Positions 20,322-31,009 of a stretch of DNA of 64,000 nucleotides are shown here, piece after piece. The position numbers and the translations under genes are program-made. Under the pieces are notes generated by a model. The model was not told the origin of the DNA and did not search any database. It worked only from the letters and a program-made list of their open reading frames with translations. Within the stretch, counting starts at the first letter, position 1. Each line of letters begins with the position of its first letter. The stretch lies in contig NW_022145601.1 of assembly GCF_000002235.5 (NCBI RefSeq), positions 3,779,563 to 3,843,562 on the forward strand, written 5' to 3'. The stretch is from Strongylocentrotus purpuratus (Eukaryota; Echinodermata; Echinoidea; Camarodonta; Strongylocentrotidae).

Positions 20322-20719
20322 CGTACCTGCGTACAAACAACATAACTGGCACAGGCCCATTGTTTTGGTCATTTGGTCATTGCCCGTCCTACCAGTAACA
20401 CGTCCATCCCCAGACCTCTCCCATGATGATGATGACTCATGATGTAAACACTTCCTCCAGAGGAAAGACCCTCATAATTCCAGTTTTATGACCCAGATGC
20501 CCCCCTTTCCCATGAAAAAAAAACTACCTGCATTAATTCACACACATCCTGACAGGAAATACCTGCATTAATTAACACACATCCTGACCGGAAATACCTC
20601 GTTAAATTTCATTTCCTCTTCCCTATTGTTTTATGGAAGTCATTAAAAAGGATTAAGTAATTAAAAGGGATTAATACCCCCCGGATTAAAAACTCCCTCA
20701 AAGGCCCTATACAGCTGCT

Positions 20720-20725
20720 GCAGGG
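20720..20725. repeat. target-site duplication GCAGGG, right copy
   Basis: GCAGGG immediately after the last base of the element. It is read as Ala-Gly in the frame of the receptor's 3' part, exactly as in the left copy. Confidence 0.92.
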
Positions 20726-21409
20726 TACGTGCTTAATTCCATGTGGTATGTACCCGTTATCATTGTTCCCATCATGCATTTGGCAACCCTTCGCGTAATA
20801 AGATCAAGCAGAATTCGCATTGAAGGGCATAGGAGCCAAGCAGTGATGAAAATGGAGAGAAATGACGTCGTTGTTGATGTTGATCCAGCTCACCAACAGC
20901 ATAATGGGCTCCACGAAACAATCGCCGTCACCGATGATCATGATGATACCGAATCATCTCGAAGGATAGAGACAGGGATAGGTCATGCAGAAACACCTAC
21001 AGTGCAGGCTACAACCAGGGCTGCAATCACGGACGATGCAGATTTGCCACATGGGGAACACCGCGCCCCAACCTGCTGCTCACGATTCTGTTGGACAACG
21101 CACGGCGCCCTCAACGTACAACCTCAACGAAATCGTGGCCTGGCCACAAGTGAGATGCGACTGTTGAAGATGATGTTTCTCATGTACATCATTCTCCTTA
21201 TCTCCTTTTTACCAGCCATTTTGTCCTTCACTCCGATCATTTTAAAGGGACCTGCACGTTACCTCGGTTACTTCGGGTTTTTGATTCCGATCTACCCGGC
21301 CACAATGCCCTACATTTTTCTTTGGAGCAACAAAAACTTTCGCTCAGCTGCTGCTAAAGTCATCCTGAGTGTTAGAAGGCATTTTAGAGGACAAGTTGAG
21401 CCACACTAA
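20726..21409 (+). CDS. class A GPCR, 3' part (TM5-TM7), split by an insertion
   Basis: Residues 192-418 of the receptor, directly continuing the frame that ends at 10857. TM5 holds MWYVPVIIVPIMHL. The third intracellular loop is long, about 115 residues, hydrophilic and His/Asp-rich. TM6 is FLMYIILLISFLPAILSF, with Pro at the expected site but no CWxP. TM7 is FLIPIYPATMPYIFLW, so NPxxY is degenerate, followed by SNKNFRSA of helix 8. The tail is basic. The stop is TAA at 21407-21409. No premature stop or frameshift is present. Separated from its start codon it cannot make a receptor from this allele unless the element is excised. Confidence 0.9.
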   Translation, partial: YVLNSMWYVPVIIVPIMHLATLRVIRSSRIRIEGHRSQAVMKMERNDVVVDVDPAHQQHNGLHETIAVTDDHDDTESSRRIETGIGHAETPTVQATTRAAITDDADLPHGEHRAPTCCSRFCWTTHGALNVQPQRNRGLATSEMRLLKMMFLMYIILLISFLPAILSFTPIILKGPARYLGYFGFLIPIYPATMPYIFLWSNKNFRSAAAKVILSVRRHFRGQVEPH

Positions 21410-22690
21410 ACGAAGAACAATGCTCCTCATAATAATTGATTTACATATAATTTATGTGCATCTTTATTTTGCGCGAGTTCGCATCGCTGTATTCAAATAC
21501 AGTTAGCAACTAAATTATTCATACCCTTAATTACTAAGTTTCATAAGAATGTGACATAATGAAGCTTACATCTAAAAGTATTCAACGAAGGCCCCAATTC
21601 GATCAGTACACCTCTCATTCTTGAGTTACGAAAACGCACACAAAATATACAATTTACAAGGGCTACGAATAATTAAGTTGTTAGCTTTACGTGTTCTTGT
21701 ACCACTTTGAAATGCGATATGAATTGCACGAAAAAGGTTTATGATGGATCAGGATCCCTTTACAGACTTTTTTTTGTCTTTCTTCATTTTTATGAAAAAT
21801 AATTTCAATCGGTTATATTTCGCATTCAGCTGCAGCTATATAATGATTAATAATATTGATTTAACGGGCAAATATTTATTTAGACAAACGTATTCTATTA
21901 GGATGGCTTTATCAAGATTTACTTTTTAATCGATGCTGAGTAAAGAGCTGGCAGCTTTTATTTATTGTCGTTTATCAATTCATACATAAACATGTAAACA
22001 TAGACAACGCGTTCTGTCATGAATGGCGATTGACTGATTTATTGATTGATTGATTGACAACATCTGACGAAATGAATCGACTTCTCAGGAATCGAAGAAA
22101 GCATTTGGGAAAAGGATTCATTTTCCATTAATGGGACTGGTCTATTCTAAATGTAACCATAATAAAATCTAAGTAATATTTCAAAAGGTAAGCGCGTTCA
22201 TGTCATGTTTCGTAACGCAGCATTACAATTACACGTTCAATATAAATTCAGCACATTCACTATTTCATATTGCTGAATGTAGCCATGTCATTGTATGTAA
22301 CAACTTTTTCTGATATCATACTCATAGTTACATTAAAAATATTATGGATTCATGTTTTTAAGGTAACGGTAGGGCGTAGGCGACATAATTCTCTCGAACG
22401 TTTGGAAACATGTGTCATGCTGATCTCTTCCTTATCTCCACCATTGACTGGCCAAAGACTACGAGACCGACGGGCCACGAGACGCCAATTGATCTGCTGA
22501 AAATGTTTTCCCCACTGTTCACTAGACCAATGGCCAGCGAGACAGACAATTTATGTCTCGTCAACCTTGTAACAACCTTTTTTTTAATGGTTTACAAGAC
22601 TGATAGCTCATGAGGATGTCAGTTTCGCCCATGAGACCTACAATCGGTCACCTAAGTTGTTGGCTTGCTGGGATGATCACACCAGGGCCA
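21410..22690. other. intergenic between convergent receptor and sulfotransferase genes
   Basis: AT-rich. It should contain the 3' UTRs of both genes. No further gene is supported; a TTTATT on the plus strand near 21958 and 22038 would be AATAAA for the minus-strand gene. Confidence 0.5.
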
Positions 22691-22696
22691 GTACTG

Positions 22697-22890
22697 TCAC
22701 ATTGATTGAGTCCACAAATACTTTTTATCCTGCAGTAACTGCGCTAGATCTTCCTTGAAAGGTTTGTAGAATTCATCAAGTAACTGTTGTGATGCCGGAA
22801 GCAACTTTCCCAGTGACCTGTCCTCTTGCTTTCTCTGATTCTCTCTGGACGATGATGTGATGTTGAAGAGAGCATCTTGAGAGAGCGGAT
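22697..22890 (-). CDS. sulfotransferase exon 7 (C-terminus)
   Basis: Acceptor TTTTCGCTAG|ATCCGC, phase 1, stop TGA at 22697-22699. Encodes an NIT sequon and LLDEFYKPFKEDLAQLL, matching the family's final helix. Confidence 0.88.
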
Positions 22891-25800
22891 CTAGCGAAAA
22901 TAGAATTAAAGGGGGATGAGAAGATGATGTTCATATGAATATGGATTACGACACCAAGAAATGGAGATATAATTTAGAGTTGAAGATAGGAAGAGAGAGA
23001 GAGAGAGACGGGAATAATAACTTGTGGGGTCAGGAATGTGGACATTGGTAGTGTAAATGTTTTAACGTCGGATACACTTTGGATTCTGTTTCTTTAGATG
23101 ATACGAAATTTGTACGGCGATATTTTGTCAAGGTTTTTATATATTTCGTATAAGTGTACACTCGAGCTGCACAAGTTGCAATTGTGTATTTGGGTAGGTT
23201 TGGAGCTACCGTGGGGGGGGGGGGGGGTTCGATGTGAAGCCAAAGATTGACACGGTCAATATCAATGTCCTTTGGCAAGACATTAATCTACATTTGCCAC
23301 ACTCAACCCAAGTGAGATAAATGGGTACCTGGCAGGAATAAGTCCCTTGAACTGCTAGAGTGCCGAAATGGCAGCCATGCTAATCCGGGGTTATAACTTC
23401 CAAAGCTCTTTGGAAGCGCATAGAGACGTTGTAATGTGATATGCGCTATACAAGAACCAAATATTATTTAGTAGTATTAGAAATTGAAAACGGAGCAATT
23501 GCCGCCAGATTTGACTGTGTGTCGTACAATCTTTAAAGAGCAAATGTGTCGCACCTACCTATTTCCAAGAAACTGAATATCCTGCTCAGTTCTTTTGCCG
23601 GATCTTTAGCCCAGTCTTCGGTTCTTAGGATGTGGATCTGTTCCCGTGGGTACCTCTTCAACCAGTCTCGTATGAAGACAGAGTACATTCCTACTCTTAA
23701 TCTCTGTGAACGGAAAAGGAGATGCATGCAGTCTTTTATCCATTGCTGCCTTGCACAAAATGTACTAAAACTATACAGTCATCGTGGCCATGGACTATGA
23801 AAATCATGCAACTGGTGAAATATCAAACGAATGAAATGTTCTGATGATACAGTTGGCACCCTGATCGTTGGGTATCTATCCGGGTGTATGTATTTAGCTT
23901 CTTCTTTTTTCTTCAAAATTGCTACCAAGGGTTGTCGATGAAGGGGGGGGGGGAGGAGGGAAATCCCTTCATTCTGTCAGCACATGTGTAACATTGTGAA
24001 ATGATTTAGTGTAAATTTGATGACTGACTGTGTTGAAAAATGACAAATCTCGGGACCACGTTAAGGTATCTTGAGCTTGCATGAATATTCGGTAAAGTTG
24101 TTAACAAATAGGCTATTAATAAGTATCTGACAAAGTTGTGAGCCACTTACCATATTAAATTTGAAATTAGCACACGTCTCCAGTGGATATTTCTTCATAC
24201 AACGGCTGAAATCTTGAAGCGACTGTACAAGACGATGGTGAAAGTCCTGTGGTGACTTGACCCCATGCCACTCCAAGTCAAACGCCATATAACCCGAGTA
24301 CAGTCTCTCCGTCGGTTCCCTGAGAAGCAGAAGGAAGCGGGATTCAGGTAGAACTGCCCTGAGGACGTCGGCGTGGGTCCACCGAGGAGGCTGGTGGATG
24401 GAACCGAATTTACCAAGCGAGTAAGTGTTATCCCAGAGTGTACTGGCGGAAGCATCCACTGTAACATTGAAGGTTGATATCTTGTAAATGTTAAGCATAA
24501 TTCATGAGCTCTCACATTTAATTTTTGTTATTACGTTGTGGAAGAATATCGTTAGATTTGTCACCTGGAAAGAATAATCTTGGAGTGACCCCGTGTTCTA
24601 TATTTGAAAATAAGAAATATTCAAGATATTATTCCTATTCTTGTATAATACATAATCAATCGTTAAAAAACGACTTCTAGACAGTCTCATTTAAAATGTA
24701 ATAGCACTATAGGACGATCCAATCCTTATAATAAGTTCATTTGTATGAAAGTAGAAAAATAAGATAAACAAAAGAGATCAAGTTTTAAATGAATCGGACT
24801 AATAAGAAGAGAGTTATGAATGTTTGAAATATAAGATCACTTAGTTTATGCGAATCTCAAATTAGCAGTTGGTTTATAGTAGATTGTGACGTAGTCGCGG
24901 ATTACTCTCCCGTATGTCGAGTACACAATTATCATTAATTTATGTTTTTCTCCTAAGTGCATTCTCCCTTGGGGCACTACCTGTTATATATATAATGGAT
25001 AGCATATCATTATAGGACCTCTAAAGAGAAAAGAACCTCCTGAGTCATACATGTTTTAATGTCTACTTATCTGACTTTTCTCGAGTCTAAGAGTAGATTT
25101 TTTTTGCTATCAAGGTTGGATTACTTTTTAAACATAAGGCCATTCTCTTGAAAAATAAGGCCATATGGGGTATATTTTAAATCATTCATTTTTTTCTAAA
25201 TTTCTTCCTGAACACGATTGCCAAACATCCCGCTGCGAGAGATGTTTCTGGCATGATTCGTTTCCTTCGGGGGGGGGGGGGCACCCTGGATATCCTATGC
25301 TAATGCTAGGAATCATAATGACCTAATTAAAACCGAACGGTAGATTAATGAAAAAAAATCTCCTTAAGAGAATTAGTTTAATTAATGCTTCCATCGGTTT
25401 GTTATTTTAGGGTATATTATTAGGGATTTACATTGTATTTGTGATGTTAATTGAACTCAGGGAGTCACGCTTTATAACCATGTCGAGGTCATCAATTGAT
25501 GTATCGACTTCCAGGTAGAGGGGAGCATTTCACAAAACATATCATCAATGACAAATGACAGTTTTTGTTATGAGCTACTGAAATCCTTGCTTCTGATTGG
25601 TTATCAACAGATTTGTTATTGATTTTTGACATTTGTCATTGAACAAAGGCTTTGTGAAACGGGTTCCAGAACGGTGATTTCAACTATTGCAATGAGTAGG
25701 ATCATCCAGTCGCGTCAAAGGGAAATCCAATTTTAAGCAAACAACGAAAAACAGTTAAAAGAAAGCAGAAAAGTCAGAGACGTAGACTGGTAACAGTTTT

Positions 25801-26802
25801 AACGAAATCGGACCCCCCCCCCCCCTCCACACACACACACACACACACAAAAGAAGAGGAAGAAGAAGAAAGTTATGGCATTTTGAACGTTGTAATAACT
25901 ATACCTTTGGAATCGAGAATATTACTGTGATAATAGTGCGGGACAATTTTTCTATTCGTTCCAACACAAAAGTCACTAATTTTTTCTTTTCAAACTCGAC
26001 AGTGTCCTTTTTTCTTTTAGAGGACCTATAATAATATACTCTCTATAATAAATGTTGGGTAGTGCCCCAAGGGAGGTGGCAATTGGGAGAAAAACAGAAA
26101 TTAATGACATGTTTGCGCGAGTCAAACGGTATAGTAGTCCGTGTCTACGTCACAACTCACTGACAGAATTGATCATTTGAGATACGCTTAGATTTAGCGA
26201 TGTTATATTTTAAACACTCTTAACTTTCTTTATATTGGTTCCATCTTCTTCAAATATTCTCCCTTTTGTTTCCTCTTTATTTCTGCTTTCATACAAATTA
26301 AATCATTGCAAAAACGGATTCGCCTTTAATTTAAACTGTTCAAGATAAGTCGTGAGTGCTACTAATGGATTTGTTTTTTTGGATGGAAAATGTAAACCAA
26401 CGACGACTCTGAAAAACACAACACAAATTGGCATATAGGAGATCTTCACGGAACTACACTTTTGATTTGTGATATTGATGAGTTTCAATATAAAGGGGAG
26501 TAGCCTTGACAGGGCAATGACCTTTTCTACTCCCTCACCACTTGATCACACCACCTTCATCACTGTGCACTCATTTGATGAATTTGAATTTGAATGTAGA
26601 GTTGTAGTATAATGTCGATTTCACTGGAGATAACATTATGTCTAATAAACCGTTTTTTACAAATCGTTTTGCAGATTATCTTGTTTTTTGTTTCGTCTTG
26701 AACAATCAATGTACAAGTGTTGTTAGTTCTATTAAAACTTATTGATCGTTGTTATCAGTTTCGTCGTTTTTACTGCCATAGTTGATATTATTACTGATGT
26801 GG

Positions 26803-26834
<32 letters not shown>

Positions 26835-29800
26835 GTGTGTGTGTGTGTATCGGGGGGGGGGGGGTAGTTGATAAGTAAAGGGGAAAATACACACATAGCG
26901 TACTGCTAGTACAAGGTTCATCGATGTTTTTAATGTAGTGGGTGTGGTAATAGTGGTGGTGGTGGTGGTGGTGGTGGTGGTGGTGGTGGTGGTGGTGGTG
27001 ATGGTAATGGTGATGGTGATGGTGATGGATATGGTGATGGAGGAGATGATGGTGAAATGGTGCTTGTGGGGATGATGATGATGGTGGTAATATTGTTGGT
27101 GATGATGATGATGGTGTTGCTGATGGTTATGGTGGTGATGGTGATAGTGAAACTGCCGATGATGATGGAGGTGGCGGTGGTGGTAGTGGTGGTGATGATG
27201 ATGCTGGCCATGAAGATGATGGTGGTAGTGATGGTGATAGTGATACTGTCGATGATGACGGTGGCGGTGGCGGTGGTAGTGGTGCTGATGGTTTTGTAGT
27301 GGTTTAGGTGAGCGTGTGTATGTTGAAACAATGCGCTCAAATCACTCGAAAGAAAAATTCAGGAGAGGTCAAATAAAAAATCTAGCTCAGAGGGAGAGAA
27401 ATTAAAATACATTCAGACCTGAAACAGATTGATCTTGGAGTAGCTTCTATATCAAAGCGACTAGTGCATAATTTAGTACATGTACTTACGAGTGATTAAT
27501 CGTCTGTTACCGGTGTCTCGCATCTGTCTCACGAGGTTGGTCTGGTGTTTCAAATAGTGCAGCACACTTTCTCCTTTCAACAACAAAACATGCAGAAAAC
27601 AACGTTATAGACAAACACCCTCACTGCAAATATATGATATTCATCATTCTCACTGAAAGTCTTTATCTGACTAGACCGTGCTCTCACATCTTTCAAAAAT
27701 ACTTTTTCGTACTAAATTTTCAAAGAAGTAAAAAAAAAAAAAAAAAAAATTCGGAGGATCTCGTTATTCTTAAACCACTTTTAAAGGGATCGCCTAATTT
27801 GCTGCATGGTAATTGCTGTGACTTATTTGAAATGAAAATCGACATGTTAAAATCAAAAAGTGTATACTAGAGAGGGATAATCGCCAGCATCGCCCACGCC
27901 ACCCATGGCCATCGGACACTCATGAGTGTCCGGTTGATAACTCGAATCGTTGATGGGAGTATATGCTGAGCATAGACACGTTCCTCTTCCCAATTTTGTC
28001 TTGTCTTTTTTATTTTCTTCTTTTGTTTTGTTCTATTTTTAGCCGTTCGAGTGCCGGGGGCGGGGGGGGGGGGGGGAGGGAGAGAGGGGGGTTACCCCCG
28101 ATAATCTACCCCCTTCCTACGTAGCCCACATCAATGGAATCTTACTTGTGAATCTTGTGCGGGTCCACCAGTGTGGTTCTTTGGACGTTGGCACGACGTC
28201 AGGATGACGAATCAATTTCTTGAACAGGTCGGTGGTGGCGCACTTTGGAAATCCGGCAAGAAATACATTAGGGAGACATGCCAGGCTCGACCTATCTTCT
28301 TCGTGTAAATTAAAACAAGGACTGCGGTATTCGGGTAAAAAGTTTTCGGGGACAACTCGGAAGATCTGTAATGAGTTTAAACAAAATTTAAAAAAACATG
28401 CACCACGTTCAGAACGTTCGGAATTATAAAACAATTGATGCAGAATTTTGACGGGAAACTGAAAACCATTCGAAATTCCTGATTTTAATTTAAACATGTT
28501 TCAAACACAAAAAAGGGAAAAGAAAAGTTTACGTATTGTTAACCCATTCACACACACACAACAGAAGACATAAATCCTCATCGAATTTGTTCCTGTCTGA
28601 ATACTTATGATACTTATTGCTTGAAATATTTTCTACCCCCTAATATATTTCTGGAGATCTTAAAGATCAACCAGTACCTACCACCTTAACATTTTTACCC
28701 CCTACAAAAAAAACACGGTTTCCAGGACCCGTCGATCTATGGTCTTTAAACATTTGAATCGGGGGATTCAAGCAGAAGAATATTACTGACACTTACTGCT
28801 TTGCCGAGGAGAGTCAGGTTTCTAGGAAGATTAGCTCGATCAAAGACCAGAACTGACTTCCGTTCGAAGTCTTCCCTCATCTCTCTCAGCTGATTCCGTA
28901 TACTGCCCATCAGATCTGCTGGCAGAACTGGACTATCCTCTTGAATAGCATGTCTCCAGTTTGTTTCATTCAGATATGAGAAATTGTCCATCGTTTTCAT
29001 AATTCCAGGGGGACTGTAACTGTCTGCTTTTTTCTTGAGTTTCCACAATTCAAGGTCCTTAGAGTGTGAAGGAGCAGAAATTGTAGTTTCGTATTTCTTC
29101 CTATCGCGGAAATCCAAGGGCCGAACTTTTAGAGACATTACCTTCTGGAGATCGCCTCCCATATAACCATCCGCGCCTTGTGGAACAACATCGACAGGAT
29201 CCGCTCCGGAATTCATGACGCCGTTACCATGGTTACGTGATGATGAGGGTCCAGTAGAGTGTCGAAACGTCAAGGACTGCTCTCTACCGGTATCGATCTC
29301 TCGAAGATCCTCTCTTCTCAAGCGATCTTCGGCATTGTCAGCTGGTTCTTGACCTGAAATCACGATGTCTAAGTAAGATGCCCTTGGTAGTGATTGGCCC
29401 TTTGAAACCTGTCCGTACATCAGCGAAAAGATGCCAGATAATACAATCACCAGACAGATTATTTGTACCTAGTCGATAAAAAAGAATTACAACAGTCACA
29501 TCATTGCCGTCAGTCTTAAAGGTACTATGTTCCTTTTGCAGCCAACCTCAAATGCTGTAGAACTTTGCAGGAATTATTAATATGTCATGTATGTCCTATC
29601 TGTAAAATTTAAACGTTAGCAGTGTCCTCATATTCAAATTATGCAAGGAAACCCGTTTACTTGCTAGACTTCACTGTCAGACACTATTTAGTGACTGACT
29701 GGCTTTTTTTCTTCTTTGGTAATGACATACATAAACAGAGTTGTAAAGGGTACATGAGCATTTGTCTACATCAATAACCCACTTCTTGTGATAGCCAAGA

Positions 29801-31009
29801 TTAAACTGATTGAATTTTGGCGCAGCATAAAATGTATGACTATTCGGTACAATTGTCTGAAAATCAAGACTATTACTTTTGGGCTCTATAGCCCTAAAGT
29901 CGATTCGACAACTAATAGTCGTTATTTTCGCACTTGAAGACATTTTCAAGCCCCACCTTTTTTAGGGAAGTTCTAAATTAGTATTATCTTTCAAATGCAG
30001 TTGGAATTCAACGTTTTCATTTTTTTGGCCTGCAAATGGGACATAGTACCTTTAATGAAAAAATGAGGAAAGTGATTATCATATATTTTCATGAAGCCGG
30101 GGTAAAAAAAAAAAAGCCATCGTTGTTTGTCAAAAAAATTGGGTTATCACTTGCCGATTGTAATATTTTCACTCATATATATATATTTATTTATATATAG
30201 CAGTTTATCATTTTTACATATTTTAACATGATGTAAGTAAAAAGATGAATTATAGGCAATCGTACCAAACGCAGTGGAGAAGATGTGGGGGGGGGGGGGG
30301 GGAGGTCATTCCCATCTGATACCCTAACCGCTGATGAACCCAGTATAAATTCGTATAAATTACATTAAACTCAAGGCCCGTAATACACGGCTTTTCGATC
30401 GTGACCTACCCTTCCAGATTCGGAAATCCTCGCTCTCTACGTTTCCCATCCCTTCCCCCATTGTCCCGTGGTTACGTGGCATTCTTTCGTCTAACCCACC
30501 TGTTCATGACGATTACACTGAGCACGCGAATAATGCTCAGGAATTTCACTTGAACGCAAAAAAAAGATTATGACCTTAATAAAAGAAAAATTCTCTAGCA
30601 GCTGTGTACTGTGAATGTATGCTCAACATTGCATACAATTTGATATCCTACCATGCCATTCATCGAAACATTTCTCCAGCTTTTTGTTTTGTGAATGTCA
30701 TATTGGAGGTTTAAGGTTCAGTCCGGTATTTTGCCCGACTGTGCTACGTTCCCTGATTTCTTATATTACCTGACATCATTGACTGTTATACAAAAACGTA
30801 CACTACCATGCAACCACCATCACTCCTATTCCTGTTACTACTAGTAGTAGTACTTTAACTACTACTTTAGTTACTACTACTACTACTACTACTACTACTA
30901 CAACTTCTACCATATTTATGTATTCTGTATCAATACTACCTCTACTGTTATTTCAGGTAAACTATTAGCTTACCAAGAGTTTGAAGAAACGTCGCCTGAG
31001 CTCCATCAT
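22697..31009 (-). CDS. carbohydrate sulfotransferase, CHST15/UST group (7 exons)
   Basis: Type II Golgi enzyme expected to transfer sulfate from PAPS to a glycosaminoglycan (in the family: C6 of GalNAc-4-sulfate for CHST15, C2 of uronic acid for UST). Exons on the minus strand: 31009-30974, 29468-28797, 28365-28146, 27573-27490, 24458-24151, 23703-23559, 22890-22697. All junctions are GT-AG and phase-compatible, giving 552 residues plus stop; human CHST15 is of similar size. A basic N-tail (MELRRRFFK) is followed by a signal anchor across the exon 1/2 join, then a stem with three N-glycosylation sequons. The PAPS 5'-phosphosulfate motif GFPKCATTDLF lies at 274-284, KEPHWWTR at about 298-305, DASASTLWDN at 339-348, and the 3'-phosphate motif LLLLREPTERLYSGY at about 380-394. 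The C-terminus ends in EFYKPFKEDLAQLL as in the family. The region between KEPHWWTR and DASAS is about 30 residues shorter than usual, so a missed exon in the 3-kb fourth intron remains possible. Which of the CHST15 and UST activities it has is not decided. Confidence 0.88.
23250..23470 (+). mobile_element. SINE-like repeat, copy 1 (sulfotransferase 3' intron)
   Basis: Shares with 41085-41310 the segment CCTTTGGCAAGACATTAATC, CCACACTC, GGCAGCCATGCTAA and a final ACAAGAACC before an A/T-rich tail (ATATTATTTAG). It lies in intron 6, opposite to the gene. A tRNA-derived SINE is likely; box A/B were not resolved. Confidence 0.65.
23559..23703 (-). CDS. sulfotransferase exon 6
   Basis: 48 codons plus one base; acceptor CCGTTCACAG|AGATTA, donor AAATAG|GTAGGT. 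Contains RVGMYSVFIRDWLKRYPREQ and the conserved ILRTEDWAKDP. Confidence 0.93.
24151..24458 (-). CDS. sulfotransferase exon 5 (3'-phosphate motif)
   Basis: 308 bp; acceptor AATGTTACAG|TGGATG, donor AATATG|GTAAGT. Contains DASASTLWDN, LREPTERLYSGY and the Cys-bearing RCMKKYPLETCANF segment. The alternative acceptor TTTACAAG|ATATC is out of phase with exon 4. Confidence 0.93.
24739..26299. mobile_element. 1.56-kb foldback element in sulfotransferase intron 4
   Basis: About 300 bp at 24739-25050 and 26005-26299 are inverted relative to each other at roughly 78-80% identity. Shared landmarks: CATTTGTATGAAAG, GTGACGTAG, TCATTAATTT, TCTCCCTTGGGGCACTAC, and CCTCTAAA. Interior has no gene but holds the MITE at 25520-25666. 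Non-autonomous. Confidence 0.7.
25520..25666. mobile_element. MITE with GTTTCACAAA-type ends
   Basis: Inverted ends GGAGCATTTCACAAA and TTTGTGAAACGGGTTCC; inside, ATCAATGACAAATGACAG and its complement. Closely related in opposite orientation to 61691-61836, sharing CTGATTGGTTATCAACAGAT. Confidence 0.75.
26803..27300. repeat. (GT)n, poly-G and (GGT/GAT)n satellite
   Basis: (GT)n at 26803-26850, a G run at 26852-26863, then (GGT)n and GATGAT/GGTGGT trinucleotide repeat to 27300. Located in intron 4 close to exon 4. Open Met/Val-rich frames are artefacts. Confidence 0.9.
27490..27573 (-). CDS. sulfotransferase exon 4
   Basis: 84 bp; acceptor TTGAAAG|GAGAAAG after a T-rich tract, donor ACTC|GTAAGT, phase 1 at both ends. 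Encodes LHYLKHQTNLVRQMRDTG followed by NRRLIT leading into DASAS. Confidence 0.8.
28146..28365 (-). CDS. sulfotransferase exon 3 (PAPS-binding motif)
   Basis: 73 codons plus one base. Acceptor CATTACAG|ATCTTC, donor ACAA|GTAAGA. Contains PEYRSPCF, GFPKCATTDLF and SKEPHWWTR, the most diagnostic part of the enzyme. Confidence 0.95.
28797..29468 (-). CDS. sulfotransferase exon 2 (anchor and stem)
   Basis: 224 codons, acceptor ATCGACTAG|GTACAA, donor GCA|GTAAGT, phase 0 at both ends. Begins with VQIICLVIVLSGIFSLMYG, the membrane anchor. The stem is Ser/Asp-rich and holds NFS, NET and NLT sequons. Confidence 0.85.
30280..30305. repeat. poly-G tract in sulfotransferase intron 1
   Basis: A G run of about 17. 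Similar G or C runs of 9-30 occur at many places in the window (for example 828, 899, 996, 23215, 28065, 32022, 35163, 47986, 58478). Confidence 0.85.
30974..31009 (-). CDS. sulfotransferase exon 1
   Basis: ATGATGGAGCTC start, 12 codons with a basic cytoplasmic tail, donor TTG|GTAAGC in phase 0. Any 5' UTR extends beyond 31009. Confidence 0.75.

Larger units (their letters stand above)
10858..20719. mobile_element. 9.86-kb element with 3.9-kb inverted arms and PC4-type genes
   Basis: The element begins AGCAGCTGTATAGGGCC and ends with the exact complement, GGCCCTATACAGCTGCT. A 6-bp duplication GCAGGG flanks it. The two arms are 3,893 and 3,894 bp and I saw only two substitutions and one indel between the stretches compared. 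Each arm encodes a PC4-like protein, an acidic/Cys-His protein and two unassigned small frames. The centre (14751-16825) carries no recognised gene. The 6-bp duplication and AG-start ends fit Polinton/Maverick-type integration, but no DNA polymerase B, integrase, protease, ATPase or capsid frame is visible, so membership is not shown. It could be a non-autonomous derivative or a separate, undescribed class. The insertion must be recent because the arms hardly differ and the receptor frame on both sides is intact. Confidence 0.93.
16826..20719 (-). repeat. right long terminal inverted repeat (3,894 bp)
   Basis: Complement of 10858-14750. A position x in the left arm corresponds to 31576 minus x here (31577 minus x near the outer end). 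The inner end merges with the tandem repeats of the core. Confidence 0.93.

Noticed and set aside
10858..20719. Firm assignment of the large element to Polinton/Maverick
   Set aside because: Only the 6-bp duplication and AG ends support it; no PolB, integrase, protease, ATPase or capsid frame can be seen.
10858..20719. Inverted arms as a pure assembly artefact
   Set aside because: Exact termini, matching 6-bp duplication in frame with the receptor, two substitutions and one indel between arms, and a distinct core argue for a real element, although read evidence is not available.
24061..24150. Extension of sulfotransferase exon 5 to the end of its open frame
   Set aside because: A consensus donor GTAAGT at 24150 precedes it, and the next exon continues the enzyme in phase.
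26930..27340. Thr/Ile-rich or Met/Val-rich frames in the GGT/GAT satellite
   Set aside because: Trinucleotide repeat within an intron.
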